From Ilyobacter_A sp963675185 (GTDB taxonomy: Bacteria; Fusobacteriota; Fusobacteriia; Fusobacteriales; Fusobacteriaceae), in the NCBI GenBank assembly GCA_963675185.2, contig CAXXOH010000002.1:1-64000 (forward strand): DNA of 64,000 bases. The letters are read 5' to 3'. Shown piece after piece: positions 26,512-36,131 of the stretch (the stretch's first letter is position 1; each line of letters begins with the position of its first letter). The notes beneath the pieces are model-generated. The model saw nothing but the letters and a program-made list of their open reading frames with translations. It made no database searches and was not told the DNA's origin. The translations under genes were made by a program, and so were the position numbers.

Positions 26512-28950
26512 TTACAAAGATATTCGTTTGGAATCAATCCCCTTTTTGTCTTTGCCCTTTTTCACATCGGCCCCCTTTTTGAAATGCCATGTGAACGAAA
26601 CGCCTAACACCGTATGGTCGTCGAACTCATTTGTGGTGACGTGTCCTCCGGTAATAACTCCTTTTATGCGGGTATGGTTCGAATGAAACCAATCATTCGA
26701 AAAGATGCTAAGGGTAGCCTTCCGGTGAAACAGGCTCTTTTGAATGCCGCCGGAAACCCGCCACGTTGGTAACACGTCGATTTGCCCAAAAGCCATCCTG
26801 CTGTTGTAAAAACCGCTCACTTCGCCCGACCATCCCCACGGCAGACTAATCCGGTTTTGCAAGCCCGCCTGGAATGACCAACCTTCATTTCTGAGTGTCG
26901 AACCGTTTTCCATCCATTGGTAATTGTCTTGTGCCAGTTGAGTATGCAGGCTTGTTTTCCACCATTTTGTCAGCGCCAACTGAGCAGCATCGCCCTGTAT
27001 ACCATACGAATGATGCGACGACATATTCGTGGGCATGACCAGTACCCGTTTGGTACCGGGCTGTACAAAATACGACTTGATAATGGCCTGCGTGGTGTTG
27101 GTGTAAAACAGACTAAACTTGTACGCTTTCCGAATAGTATACGAAAAAATGAACCGATTGGTAAACTGAGGTTTTAACCCCGTGTTCCCCTGCTCGTAGG
27201 TGTAGCTATCGAAGACATATACAAATGGGTTCAGGTCATGGTAGTTGGGGCGATCGATGCGTTTGTCATACGTCAGGTTCAATGCATTCGTATTGGGTAG
27301 TTGCCAGCTCAATAACAAATTCGGGAAGTAGTTGGTGTATGACTGGCTCACCGAACCGGCTTCAACGTTGGTATTCTCCACCCGTAAACCGACTTCAGCC
27401 GTTAAGGGTTTCTTCTGCATTTTACCACTAACGTACAAAGCATTGATGTTTTCCCGGTAATTAAACATCGTGCTCAGACCGGGATCAGTTATCCATTGTC
27501 CGCTCTGTCTGTTTTGGTAGTCGGCCCCATCGTTGATATTCACGATATCACTTTTGGCCCCGGCATCGAAACGCCACTGATGGTTGATGGGGTAAACCAG
27601 ATCTGCCCGACCCGAGTACATCATGATGGAGCCGTCCTTTAACGCCTGCGAGACATCCTCCGACGACGGGCCCGACGTTCGGGTCATCACATCCTGATGA
27701 AACTGGGTTTCGTTCGCCGAATAGTAGAGCCCGTTGGCCGAAGCCGAAATTTCTTTTCCCAACGAATCGATTTGATGTTGGATGTACAGAGAAGAAGTCA
27801 GGTTCTTCCGGTTAGCATCATTGTTGGTTAATGATTGAATGGTCGAATCGTTTGATGTTGTTAACGTGTGAAACACCGAATGGAGGGTACCGTTTTCCTT
27901 GTTGTTCGTGGAGCTTCCTCTAACCGTCATCCCCAACGTGGTTTTTGGAGTGGCATAGAAATCAACTCCCAAATTGAAATAGTGCGATCTGTTTTCCCGT
28001 TTACGGTACGAATCCTGATCGAAAAAAGTCAATGGTTCATTCGCTGTTGCCGGGAAATCACGGGTAATGGTCAAATCAACATAATTGCTTCCCTGATAGT
28101 AACCATACATGCCATTTGCGTTCCACTTGTTTTGCCGGTACCCAAACGCCACGTTGTTGTTGGCTCGTCCGTACTTACCCTTTTCGTAATTGGTGTTGAC
28201 ATTCAGGTTGTATCCGACGGCATTAGTCTTCTGCGTGGAGATATCAATAATTCCGGCATTCCCTGCCGCTTCGTATTTGGCCGACGGATGTGTAATCAGA
28301 TCGATTTTCTTCAGTGAGCTGGACGGAAGCGACATCAGGTAATTAACCAAATCGGTTCCGCTCAAATAGGAGTTTTTACCGTCGACCAGGATTTTCACTC
28401 CTGACTTTCCGTTGATATACAACGAACCATCACTGTTGATAATCACCCCGGGTAAGTTTTTCAATACCGAATAAGCGCTTCCCGAAGAAGTGGTCGGCGA
28501 CAAGGACGGATAAATCGTAGTTTTCGCAGCCGTTACCTGGACATTGGGCTGTTGGGCAACAACATCGACCTGGTTGATTTGGGTGGTGTCAGGATGAAGG
28601 GTTATCTTCATTTGGCTTTCCGGAGCAACTTCCTGAGTCGCATAACCGATAAACGAAATCGTCAATGATTGGGTACCAGCAGGAATGGATAACTGAAACA
28701 ATCCATTTTGGTTGCTGACGGTTCCAACGGTTGTTTCCGGTATGGAAATCGTGGCACCCGTATTGGGCTCTCCTGTTTCGTCGATAATTTTTCCCCGGAT
28801 CGTTTTCGTCTCTTTGGATTTCGGTCGGGAACCGGATTCCGAAACATGTTTTATCCTTTGCTGACTGGTATTCGGGGTTGTCTCCTGTCCCCACAAATGC
28901 GAAAGGCCAACACATTGAATCACTAAAGCGATTAAAATAACTCTTTTCAT
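26512..28950 (-). CDS. Outer-membrane beta-barrel receptor (TonB-dependent type, CarboxypepD_reg N-terminus)
   Basis: An 812-residue protein with a signal peptide (MKRVILIALVIQCVGLSHLWG), a carboxypeptidase-regulatory-like beta-sandwich (about 50-130: KTIRGKIIDETGEPNTGATI), a plug-like region (LKNLPGVIINSDGSLYINGK) and a long barrel with aromatic-rich strands. The barrel resembles the OMP_b-brl_3 group more than a classical SusC. It sits upstream of a LytS/LytTR pair in one operon, a common arrangement in Bacteroidota. The substrate is unknown. The downstream 228 bases to 29,179 hold no gene. Confidence 0.82.
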   Translation of the reverse strand: MKRVILIALVIQCVGLSHLWGQETTPNTSQQRIKHVSESGSRPKSKETKTIRGKIIDETGEPNTGATISIPETTVGTVSNQNGLFQLSIPAGTQSLTISFIGYATQEVAPESQMKITLHPDTTQINQVDVVAQQPNVQVTAAKTTIYPSLSPTTSSGSAYSVLKNLPGVIINSDGSLYINGKSGVKILVDGKNSYLSGTDLVNYLMSLPSSSLKKIDLITHPSAKYEAAGNAGIIDISTQKTNAVGYNLNVNTNYEKGKYGRANNNVAFGYRQNKWNANGMYGYYQGSNYVDLTITRDFPATANEPLTFFDQDSYRKRENRSHYFNLGVDFYATPKTTLGMTVRGSSTNNKENGTLHSVFHTLTTSNDSTIQSLTNNDANRKNLTSSLYIQHQIDSLGKEISASANGLYYSANETQFHQDVMTRTSGPSSEDVSQALKDGSIMMYSGRADLVYPINHQWRFDAGAKSDIVNINDGADYQNRQSGQWITDPGLSTMFNYRENINALYVSGKMQKKPLTAEVGLRVENTNVEAGSVSQSYTNYFPNLLLSWQLPNTNALNLTYDKRIDRPNYHDLNPFVYVFDSYTYEQGNTGLKPQFTNRFIFSYTIRKAYKFSLFYTNTTQAIIKSYFVQPGTKRVLVMPTNMSSHHSYGIQGDAAQLALTKWWKTSLHTQLAQDNYQWMENGSTLRNEGWSFQAGLQNRISLPWGWSGEVSGFYNSRMAFGQIDVLPTWRVSGGIQKSLFHRKATLSIFSNDWFHSNHTRIKGVITGGHVTTNEFDDHTVLGVSFTWHFKKGADVKKGKDKKGIDSKRISL

Positions 28951-29164
28951 CCTTCTCTTTTTGACGCAAAGGATGTTTGCCTCAAAGGAAATGCGAAATT
29001 TTTTTGACCAACTGCATCATTTTGGGGGTGAACTGCAGATTTTGGGTGTGATGGCAGCGGTGCACTCAAGAGATGTTGGCATTCCGACACGTTCACTTTT
29101 AAAACCGCTACTGTTTTTTGTTTACTACCGAATTTCCACCTTCTGCCCGGAGCTATTTACACAT

Positions 29165-30129
29165 GGTTGGCGACGGTTCTATTTTAAATAGTCATTTACC
29201 TTTAATAATTGATACTCAGGGGAAGCCTTAAAGAAAATATTAAGTAAGTTCATATGTCCTGCGCCAAATATTACCAGAATTCGATCATCTGGGCTTGTGC
29301 TAATGCGTTGAATATTTCTAAAAATTCTTAAGTTTCTGTTAAACCACCAACCCGTGGTAAAATCCGGCCCAAATTGATTGTTTTCCGGGGTTTCGTATTT
29401 AAAAACACCGATTAAATAATCACCCAGACTTCTGGTTAATTCGCTATCGGAATTGAGTTGTTTGAGCTCCGCTAAAATTCCTTTCGTCATAAATATTGGT
29501 TTGTCATTTCTTGATGACATCAAAAGGCTATCAGGATTGTGATAAAAGAAATGCATGAACTTTTTCCTGGCAATAGAATCTTTTCCTTCAACAACATTTT
29601 TAACATCGTCATAATCTGCACCCCAGGCGTCTTCACAATATAAACGTTTTAGACCTAAACGTTTTCCCAACCTAAAACCAATTTGCTGAATCTCATTTCT
29701 TGATAGCCTATGTTTATCGTTCAAATAAGATTGGTATAACGAATCATATTTATTTTGAAATTTAGGTTCACTTTCAATAACGATTTTGGTAGGATGAAAT
29801 TTGGCCAGGTCATCTACAATTAATTTAATTTCTTTTTGATATTTAGAATCCAGAACATCAATTTGATTCTCTTTATCTACTTTCACGACATCCAAATTTG
29901 GAAACGCAAAGTGGAAAGTCCCCAGAGTTAAAACTTTAATTCTCCTGACATTATTCGCACTCTGTCTGTTAAGTGGAATGTTTTGATTTGCTGCTTTTCT
30001 GTTATTACATGAGTAAAGAATACTTGCAAAAAGTAAGAGGATTAACGTCTTTTTCATATCTATTTTGTTTTTATTCATGTTGAAGACGAGTTTCCACTGG
30101 ATTTGTTACATATAAAATTGTTGCCAACC
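29165..30129. other. Cassette-like unit with 10-bp terminal inverted repeat around the DUF5694 gene
   Basis: GGTTGGCGAC at 29165-29174 and GTTGCCAACC at 30120-30129 match as inverted repeats in 9 of 10 positions and flank the lipoprotein gene closely. No long shared repeat lies beside this unit. A further GGTTGGCA follows at about 30,143, forming a small hairpin with the right end. Confidence 0.5.
29179..30057 (-). CDS. DUF5694-like lipoprotein (TraB-related fold)
   Basis: About 292 residues from ATG 30057, giving the lipoprotein signal MKKTLILLLFASILYSC with the cysteine at residue 17. The mature domain shows KVLTLGTFHFAFPN near residue 42 and IVIESEPKFQNKYD, then RLYCEDAWGADYDDV and IFGAGHMNLLN near the end. 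This GTFHF...E...GAGH pattern recalls TraB/PrgY/GumN-type proteins, some thought to be metalloproteases. Function unproven. Probably attached to a membrane facing the periplasm. Confidence 0.7.
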   Translation of the reverse strand: MKKTLILLLFASILYSCNNRKAANQNIPLNRQSANNVRRIKVLTLGTFHFAFPNLDVVKVDKENQIDVLDSKYQKEIKLIVDDLAKFHPTKIVIESEPKFQNKYDSLYQSYLNDKHRLSRNEIQQIGFRLGKRLGLKRLYCEDAWGADYDDVKNVVEGKDSIARKKFMHFFYHNPDSLLMSSRNDKPIFMTKGILAELKQLNSDSELTRSLGDYLIGVFKYETPENNQFGPDFTTGWWFNRNLRIFRNIQRISTSPDDRILVIFGAGHMNLLNIFFKASPEYQLLKVNDYLK

Positions 30130-30205
30130 TTCACTTGTGTGTGGTTGGCAGGTCTGTACACGATGAGTAACAACACCGGTTTGGCTTTTTAAACTGTCTT
30201 TGCTA

Positions 30206-31249
30206 CTAGCTTTTTTGCCGTCTCAGAATTCGAACCACACGATTGTATACGATTTCCGATAAATTCCAGGTGTATCCCCCACTTGTATTTACAAACTGAA
30301 CAACGACCGCATCAATATCTTTGTAATATCGGGCAATGCTGGAGTATCCTGGCAATAGCCCTGTATGTCCATATTCATATATAGATGAATAAATAGCCTG
30401 TTCATTATCATTTAGCAAAGAGCCATCGTTCAATGCCCTCAGGAATATTCCCACATCCTCTGCTGTAGCGACCATTGAGCCGGCAGGGCTTGTGAAATCA
30501 TAATGCTTTAAATCGCCATCATAACCTACGGTATACCCGCTCATAACACTATCTAAATCCACATCACTAAGCAAACCGTAGGTATTCTTCAGCTTAAGTG
30601 GCATCAAAATTTCCCTCTTGATATATTGGTGAAAGCTATATCCCAGCGTTTTATCAAGAATTTCGCCTATCAACAAATAATTCGTATTTGAATATCGATA
30701 TTTTTTGCCAGGTTCAAAGTCAGCTGGCTTATCCAGCACCAAATCAAGATTCTCTCTGTTGGTTTTCGGTGGGTTTTCCCAATAGCCGGGAGTGTCGGTA
30801 AAATTGGGAATGCCACTCCGGTGCTGCACCAGCATTCTCAAGGTAATTTTATCAGCATTCTCAATCCTTCCTGCAAGTTCAGGAAGGTAATCCGCAAGCG
30901 TTTTATCCAATGACAAACGCTTGTCATTGACCAATTTGGCCACAGCAACAGCGATATACAACTTACTGATACTAGCAATCTTGAACAGGTTGTGCGGGTC
31001 GGCTGGAATCTTTTTCTCTCTGTCCTTCCAGCCGGCTGCATAAAATGCCGGTGGTTTACCTGCCTCATCCACATACACAATCATTCCGTCCAATCCATAT
31101 CCGATGGCGTCATTTACTTGTTCCTGAACCGTATCAGGTAGCGGCGTTATCCAGGCCCGGACCAAAATCCATGGCACAAAAAACAGTGAAATTGCAGTTC
31201 CGATAAATAATAGGATTCTGATAATTCGTTTGGTTTGCTTCTTTGTCAT
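30206..31249 (-). CDS. Serine hydrolase of the class C beta-lactamase family
   Basis: A 347-residue enzyme with an N-terminal membrane anchor (residues 9-32). The active-site triad of the penicillin-binding family is visible: S93-I-S-K96 in FKIASISKLY, YSN in YRYSNTNYLL, and HTG in YGHTGLLPGY. These proteins are D,D-peptidases, esterases or peptidases more often than true beta-lactamases. It is probably periplasmic and membrane-tethered. Confidence 0.85.
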   Translation of the reverse strand: MTKKQTKRIIRILLFIGTAISLFFVPWILVRAWITPLPDTVQEQVNDAIGYGLDGMIVYVDEAGKPPAFYAAGWKDREKKIPADPHNLFKIASISKLYIAVAVAKLVNDKRLSLDKTLADYLPELAGRIENADKITLRMLVQHRSGIPNFTDTPGYWENPPKTNRENLDLVLDKPADFEPGKKYRYSNTNYLLIGEILDKTLGYSFHQYIKREILMPLKLKNTYGLLSDVDLDSVMSGYTVGYDGDLKHYDFTSPAGSMVATAEDVGIFLRALNDGSLLNDNEQAIYSSIYEYGHTGLLPGYSSIARYYKDIDAVVVQFVNTSGGYTWNLSEIVYNRVVRILRRQKS

Positions 31250-31402
31250 GAGGTCAAATTATTTTGGGATGATGTGCTTTTAGTCAATTGTTCATCGCTC
31301 TTAATATACCAACAAATCGTTTTACGAACTCTGCCCTCTTCGGGTTTTTTCTTTTCTGCTATGTTGAATTTCCACTTTAGTCCGGACAAAGGTCTTAAAC
31401 GA

Positions 31403-32002
31403 TTACTGCAACATCATGGCAATGACCGGGCGAGCCATTTCTACTTCCTTCAAATCGAGTTTTAGACCGAGTGGCTCTAATTGCTGCTTAATCGTTTCAT
31501 AAACGGGTTTCATTTGGGCAAACGACACAATAACGGCATCCCGGGGAGTTGCTGCATGGTTGTTTTTGATGTTTTTGTCAGCGCCGGCATCAAGAAGCAT
31601 CTGCACAATCTCAATACGGCAAAAGAATGCAGCAGCATGCAGGGCGGTCGATCCTTCATTGTTCTTAATGTCCAAATCGGCATTGGCATCAATTAATGCT
31701 TTGGCAATGGCTGTTCTTCCGAAGGTCGCAGCCGTGATTAAAGGTGTTGAGCCGCTCATTTGATCTTTCCTATTGATATCGGTTCCTGCTTCAATGTGTT
31801 GCCTAACGACTTCGAGGTTGCCGGAAACGATTGCTGCCTGAAGGTCCATTTTGGGCGTTTCGGTTATTGATTTTGCTTTCGACTTATTTTCCGCCTTCGT
31901 GTTATTGCTGCCACCTGACTGAGCGCATGCACTGAATAGTAAAAGGATAACGAATGAAAAACTGACCAACATTTTAAATGGATTCATTTTTAGTGCTTTC
32001 AT
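31403..32002 (-). CDS. Ankyrin-repeat lipoprotein
   Basis: About 199 residues from ATG 32002, which gives a lipoprotein leader ending LLLFSACAQS. The C-terminal two thirds hold four ankyrin repeats (LEVVRQHIEAGTDINRKD, TPLITAATFGRTAIAKALID, STALHAAAFFCRIEIVQML, NHAATPRDAVIVSF). It acts as a protein-binding scaffold at the cell envelope. It is divergent from the AraC-TPR gene, whose start lies about 230 bases away, so the two may be co-regulated. Confidence 0.75.
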   Translation of the reverse strand: MKALKMNPFKMLVSFSFVILLLFSACAQSGGSNNTKAENKSKAKSITETPKMDLQAAIVSGNLEVVRQHIEAGTDINRKDQMSGSTPLITAATFGRTAIAKALIDANADLDIKNNEGSTALHAAAFFCRIEIVQMLLDAGADKNIKNNHAATPRDAVIVSFAQMKPVYETIKQQLEPLGLKLDLKEVEMARPVIAMMLQ

Positions 32003-32194
32003 GTCATGATAATTTAAGTTTTTGACTTTGAAATTTGTTTTACAAAGATGAAGCATTCGCGAATGCAAGGCCTAAGAGGTATGCAGCCAAAAGTGTCAAG
32101 TTTGAGTCAGGCATAAAAAATATGAGTCAGAAATAACAAATTTGAAGCAAGTGCCTTTTCTATTCTTTCCGGGAATTGCCAAATGCCCTGCATT

Positions 32195-32218
32195 TGCATT
32201 AATTTTTCTACTTTCGTT
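32195..32218 (+). promoter_or_regulatory. Possible Bacteroidota-type promoter for the AraC-TPR gene
   Basis: Upstream of the ATG at 32235, GCATTTGCATT and, downstream of it, TACTTTCG resemble the Bacteroidota -33 TTTG and -7 TAnnTTTG elements. The -7 match is inexact and spacing was judged by eye, so this is tentative. Confidence 0.3.
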
Positions 32219-32234
32219 TTAGATAAGAAATTAC

Positions 32235-34289
32235 ATGTCGGAAGTATCAGTTTTAGGATCAGACTTCATCGAAAAAGCAGAAGCGGTTATTCTTGAGAAT
32301 ATCTCGAATGAACAATTCGGAGTTTCCGAACTGGCAGAAGCTATGAATATGAGCCGGTCCAGTCTACTCCGAAAAATCAAAACGCATACTAAGCTTTCTG
32401 CGAATCAGTTTATTCGTCAGGTTCGCCTCACAAAAGGAATGGAGATGCTCCGGCAGACCACGTTGACGGTTGCTGAAATTTCAGACCAGGTAGGTTTTGG
32501 GAATACTTCCTATTTTATCAAATGCTTTCGCGACCAATATGGGTACTCCCCCGGTGAGGTACGAAAAGGAATCCCGGCAGATGAAGCTACTGATATTCGG
32601 GTTAATATTTTGAATAAATACAGGTGGCACCTGGTAACAGCAGTGACTCTAATCGTAATCGTTCTGTCAGTCTTACTTACCGGTAGAAAAAGAACAGTAC
32701 CTGCTGATATTGAAAAATCGATTGCGGTGTTACCTTTCAAAAATGAAAGCAGCGATTCGTTGAACCTGTATTTCGTTAACGGGCTCATGGAATCTACGTT
32801 GAATAACCTGCAAAAAATTGCTGACCTGCGTGTGATTAGCAGAACCTCCGTTGAGCAATATCGGAATACGAACAAGGGCATTCCGGAAATCGCTGACGAG
32901 CTCAACGTGAAATACCTGGTAGAAGGTAGTGGCCAGCGGGTTGGAAACCAGGTTTTGCTCAATATCCAATTAATTGATGCAGCTGGCGACCGGCCGATTT
33001 GGAGCGGGCAATACAGTCGTGAAGTGGGCGATGTATTTGCACTTCAGAACGAAGTGGCCAGGAAAATTGCAGATGCCATTAAGGCAAAGGTAACGCCTTC
33101 CGAAAAGGAACAAATTGAGAAAATACCTACTGAAAATTTGGTGGCCTATGATTATTACCTTCAGGCACTCACTCCATTTTACACTAGAACCAGGGAAGGT
33201 TTGGAAAAGGCTATTCCGTTATTTGAGAAGGCGATAAAAGAAGATCCGCAGTTTTCCCTGGCCTATGCCCATATTGCCATATCGTACTATTTTCTCGATG
33301 AAGACCAGAAACAAAAACACTATACCGAACTCATCAACAACTTTGCTGATAAGGCGCTGCTTTACGATCCCAAATCTGCAGAAAGCCTCATGGCCAAGGC
33401 GCTGTACTATATGCAAACCGAAGAGTATCAATTAGCCTTGCCTCATCTTGAGAAGGCCCTGGAATACAATCCGAATTCATCATCAGTGATTCAAATGCTG
33501 GCCGGTTTATATGCCAGTGCTATTCCCAATACCGACAAATACCTGGAGTACGCTTTGAAAGGCATTCAACTCAATATCGCCGCCAAAGATTCCGTCAGCA
33601 AAAGCTATATCTACCTGACTCTGAGTAACGCGATCATCCAAAACGGCTTTGTGGAAGAAGCGCTTACTTATATTAACAAATCGCTGGACTACGATGCTGA
33701 GAATTATTATTCGCCCTTGTTGAAAATATATATCCTGTACGCCAGGGATGGCAATATACAGCAAACCCAAAAACGATTGGTTAAGGAATGGAATAAGGAT
33801 ACTACCCGATTGGACATCTTGCAGGAAGTGGCGAAATTCTACTATTACGGCGAAGAATATGACAGCGCCTTTTATTATTATAAAAAATTTGTCAAAGCCA
33901 GGGAAAGAAACGGTCTGGATATTTATCCCCAGGAGGATGTTAAGATTGCCCGGGTTTACCAAAAGATGGGATTGGATAAACAGGCCGCAAAATTTTTCAA
34001 AGCATATGCTGAATATTGCGAAAAAGACCAATCAATCTACAAAAGTGCGAGCATGGCGGTGAAGTACGCGTACGAAGGGAAAAACGACAAGGCAATTGAG
34101 CAACTCAAAGTATTCGCCACACAAGATAATTACCAGTACTGGATCTTGCTGTTCATGGAAAAGGACCCGCTCCTGAAACCGTTGAAAAGCAATCCGGAGT
34201 TTGACAAGATCATGCAAAAGATCAAAAGCCGGTTTTGGAAAAAAAGGGATAATCTGAAAAAGATACTAGAGAATAAAGGCCTGGTATAA
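32235..34289 (+). CDS. AraC-type DNA-binding, TM, TolB-like and TPR regulator
   Basis: A 684-residue one-component regulator with inverted domain order. An AraC HTH (about 10-115: ISNEQFGVSELAEAMNMSR, VGFGNTSYFIKCFRDQYGYS) is followed by a transmembrane helix (134-152), a TolB/FlgO-like domain (162-290: SIAVLPFKNESSDSLN, VKYLVEGSGQRVGNQVLL) and TPR repeats to the C-terminus (LALPHLEKALEYNPNSSSV). The DNA-binding part is cytoplasmic and the TPR part periplasmic, so it could relay an envelope signal directly to DNA. Complete and on the plus strand, unlike nearly all its neighbours. Confidence 0.82.
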   Translation: MSEVSVLGSDFIEKAEAVILENISNEQFGVSELAEAMNMSRSSLLRKIKTHTKLSANQFIRQVRLTKGMEMLRQTTLTVAEISDQVGFGNTSYFIKCFRDQYGYSPGEVRKGIPADEATDIRVNILNKYRWHLVTAVTLIVIVLSVLLTGRKRTVPADIEKSIAVLPFKNESSDSLNLYFVNGLMESTLNNLQKIADLRVISRTSVEQYRNTNKGIPEIADELNVKYLVEGSGQRVGNQVLLNIQLIDAAGDRPIWSGQYSREVGDVFALQNEVARKIADAIKAKVTPSEKEQIEKIPTENLVAYDYYLQALTPFYTRTREGLEKAIPLFEKAIKEDPQFSLAYAHIAISYYFLDEDQKQKHYTELINNFADKALLYDPKSAESLMAKALYYMQTEEYQLALPHLEKALEYNPNSSSVIQMLAGLYASAIPNTDKYLEYALKGIQLNIAAKDSVSKSYIYLTLSNAIIQNGFVEEALTYINKSLDYDAENYYSPLLKIYILYARDGNIQQTQKRLVKEWNKDTTRLDILQEVAKFYYYGEEYDSAFYYYKKFVKARERNGLDIYPQEDVKIARVYQKMGLDKQAAKFFKAYAEYCEKDQSIYKSASMAVKYAYEGKNDKAIEQLKVFATQDNYQYWILLFMEKDPLLKPLKSNPEFDKIMQKIKSRFWKKRDNLKKILENKGLV

Positions 34290-34420
34290 TCATTCGAATC
34301 TAGAAAAGTTAAGCAGTTTCACTTTTGGTTTAGCATATCTGTCATTTGCTTCAAGATAAAACAATTTTGCTTAAGAAGGTTGAATATCCTGCGTTCCGAA
34401 CGGGCCGGCAGGTAGAGCTT

Positions 34421-34711
34421 TTACTCTGAATCCATTAATCGGGAAAAACCGGTGTATGGGTGCAATTCCATTATTTTAAAATCGATAATTCCCCTACGGA
34501 CTAGTGGTAATTCGTCCAGAAGTCGTTTGGCTGTCAATTTATCTTCGCATTCAAGGATGAGAACAGCATTCTTGTTTTCAGTGAAGTATATTTCTCTCAG
34601 ATAACCCGAAAGCATCATATTATAAGCTGATTTTGCCTCTTCAATCAGTGTCTTGGATTCACTTTTCCAATCAACTTCTTTTAATTCCTTTTCGATGGCC
34701 AATATCTTCAT
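34421..34711 (-). CDS. Small YCII/muconolactone-isomerase-like protein
   Basis: A 96-residue protein of a family common in Bacteroidota and Proteobacteria: MKILAIEKEL at the start, LREIYFTENKNAVLILECED, LLDELPLVRRGIIDFKIMEL and the ending LHPYTGFSRLMDS. The strand-helix pattern fits a dimeric ferredoxin-like alpha/beta barrel. Function unknown. Repeat copy n lies directly upstream. Confidence 0.6.
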   Translation of the reverse strand: MKILAIEKELKEVDWKSESKTLIEEAKSAYNMMLSGYLREIYFTENKNAVLILECEDKLTAKRLLDELPLVRRGIIDFKIMELHPYTGFSRLMDSE

Positions 34712-34830
34712 GTTGTTGGTTGTTAGGTTGATGCCAAGTTACCAAAATCTTTCCATTTAGAAGGCGGGTGTAGTTTTGAGCTCGAGATGTACCTGGAGAA
34801 TTTGGGAAAGGAATAGTTTAAGTTATCAGA
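34712..34830. repeat. Cassette-associated repeat, copy n (diverged)
   Basis: GTTGTTGGTTGTTAGGTTG, GCCAAGTTACCAAAATC and GAATTTGGGAAAGGAATAG are recognisable. The GGATGGGGTTTCGGG block is degraded. It separates the YCII-like and DUF1801 genes. Confidence 0.6.
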
Positions 34831-34858
34831 AAAAATTGTCCATCTCAATTGGTTTGAT

Positions 34859-35305
34859 TCAAATTCCCAGCGTTGGCAGGTACTTTACTTTGTGGTAGGT
34901 CAAAGCGGCTTTGATGCACAACTTCAATGCTTCTGCCGGGACTTCGTCATTCATAGAAAAAACGATGGCTCTCTTGCCGTCAAAGTCAAAAACATCTTTA
35001 AACATCAATTTGAAGGTCGGCACCAATCGGCTGGTACATTGAAAGTACATGGCAAACTGATTGGGAATTTTAGGTTTCCAATCCATACGAAGTGTGCTTC
35101 CGTGCTTTGTTAAGTAACTGGGTTCACCCCATTTCAGAGTTTCCTCCATTTCGGTTATCTCGTCCGTTTCCTTCGCTGTTTCTATGACCAGCTCACGCAG
35201 GTACAGCATTTTGTCCCGGACTCCATCCGGATAACGATTGAAAATCTGTTCGACTTCCGGGTGGGTATGTATATGCAAATCCTTCACCATCTCTCCATTT
35301 TTCAT
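34859..35305 (-). CDS. DUF1801 (YdhG-like) protein
   Basis: About 148 residues from ATG 35305 (longer reading starts with TTG). It keeps the DUF1801 pattern: FNRYPDGVRDKMLYLRELV, EETLKWGEPSYLTKHGSTLR and FAMYFQCTSRLVPTFKLMF. The fold is a two-layer sandwich of unknown biochemical role. Soluble and cytoplasmic. Confidence 0.65.
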   Translation of the reverse strand: MKNGEMVKDLHIHTHPEVEQIFNRYPDGVRDKMLYLRELVIETAKETDEITEMEETLKWGEPSYLTKHGSTLRMDWKPKIPNQFAMYFQCTSRLVPTFKLMFKDVFDFDGKRAIVFSMNDEVPAEALKLCIKAALTYHKVKYLPTLGI

Positions 35306-35337
35306 GTAATCCCTGCCCGTCAACAAAGATTCTGTTT

Positions 35338-35405
35338 CCCGGACACTCTCTCAAGTTACCAAATTCTTTTTAATGGAGGGCAAGTGGGATTTCAGTCAGG
35401 CAACG
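35338..35405. repeat. Cassette-associated repeat, copy o (remnant)
   Basis: Only GGACACTCTCTCAAGTTACC and the AAATTCTTTT following remain, then a diverged tail. It lies between the DUF1801 and HTH-membrane genes, again at a gene boundary. Confidence 0.45.
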
Positions 35406-35424
35406 GCTCCGACATACAATCTGC

Positions 35425-36030
35425 TCATCGAATGAATCGTATTTTCGGTTGGTACCGGGCGTCCTTCCCTTCCTTGATTCGAATGGAGTTGATGATGACA
35501 AGAATGAAGTTGTAGGCATACAGGAAGCCGTAAACGACATATTTGATGGTTGGATTGATCATCAGCGCGGGCGACATATCCTGGGCCTTGGTAAACCGAT
35601 AGATCGTTATACCCGTAAAGGTTACAAAAGCCAGTACCAACAACAGCGTCCAGGTTATCTGGAAGTTTAGTATCTCCCTGATCAGGTTCTTTAAACCTGC
35701 GATTTTACCTTTCTTGAAAATCCACAGAAACAGCGGGATGACAATCCCCAGCAAGGGAAAAAGAATAAACCCCAGCGACGAAGCGTTCAAAGCTGACAAA
35801 AAGCTTTTGTCTGTCTGTTCTTCCCAATCAATTATCTCGTCAGGCGTTACTTTTAGTGTATTGGCCAGTTTCTTTAACGTGTCGCCTCTGGGCTCGGTTT
35901 GCCCGCTTTCAATTCGTTGAATGGTCCGAAGACTTAACCCGGTCTCGTCTGCCAGTACTTCCTGCGATAACCCGCTTTTCATTCGAATCTCTTTAACTCT
36001 TTCCGACAAATTCATGTTTTTCATTTTCAT
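35425..36030 (-). CDS. XRE-family regulator with C-terminal membrane domain
   Basis: 201 residues. The N-terminal Cro/CI helix-turn-helix is canonical (LSERVKEIRMKSGLSQEVLA, GLSLRTIQRIESGQTEPR, TLKKLANTLKVTPDEI). Three hydrophobic segments follow (about 91-108, 125-143 and 165-185), so DNA binding is tethered to the membrane. Such proteins are frequent in Bacteroidota, and their signal is unknown. Start kept at the first ATG, although the fourth methionine region is also possible. Confidence 0.75.
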   Translation of the reverse strand: MKMKNMNLSERVKEIRMKSGLSQEVLADETGLSLRTIQRIESGQTEPRGDTLKKLANTLKVTPDEIIDWEEQTDKSFLSALNASSLGFILFPLLGIVIPLFLWIFKKGKIAGLKNLIREILNFQITWTLLLVLAFVTFTGITIYRFTKAQDMSPALMINPTIKYVVYGFLYAYNFILVIINSIRIKEGKDARYQPKIRFIR

Positions 36031-36131
36031 TGATTTGGTTCAGCGTAAAAATAGGTTGGAACCCTTACGCTGCTTGCGACTAACGTGTGACATGTTTACG
36101 ACAAGGGTGTCATTTTTGTTAGCGATAAGGA

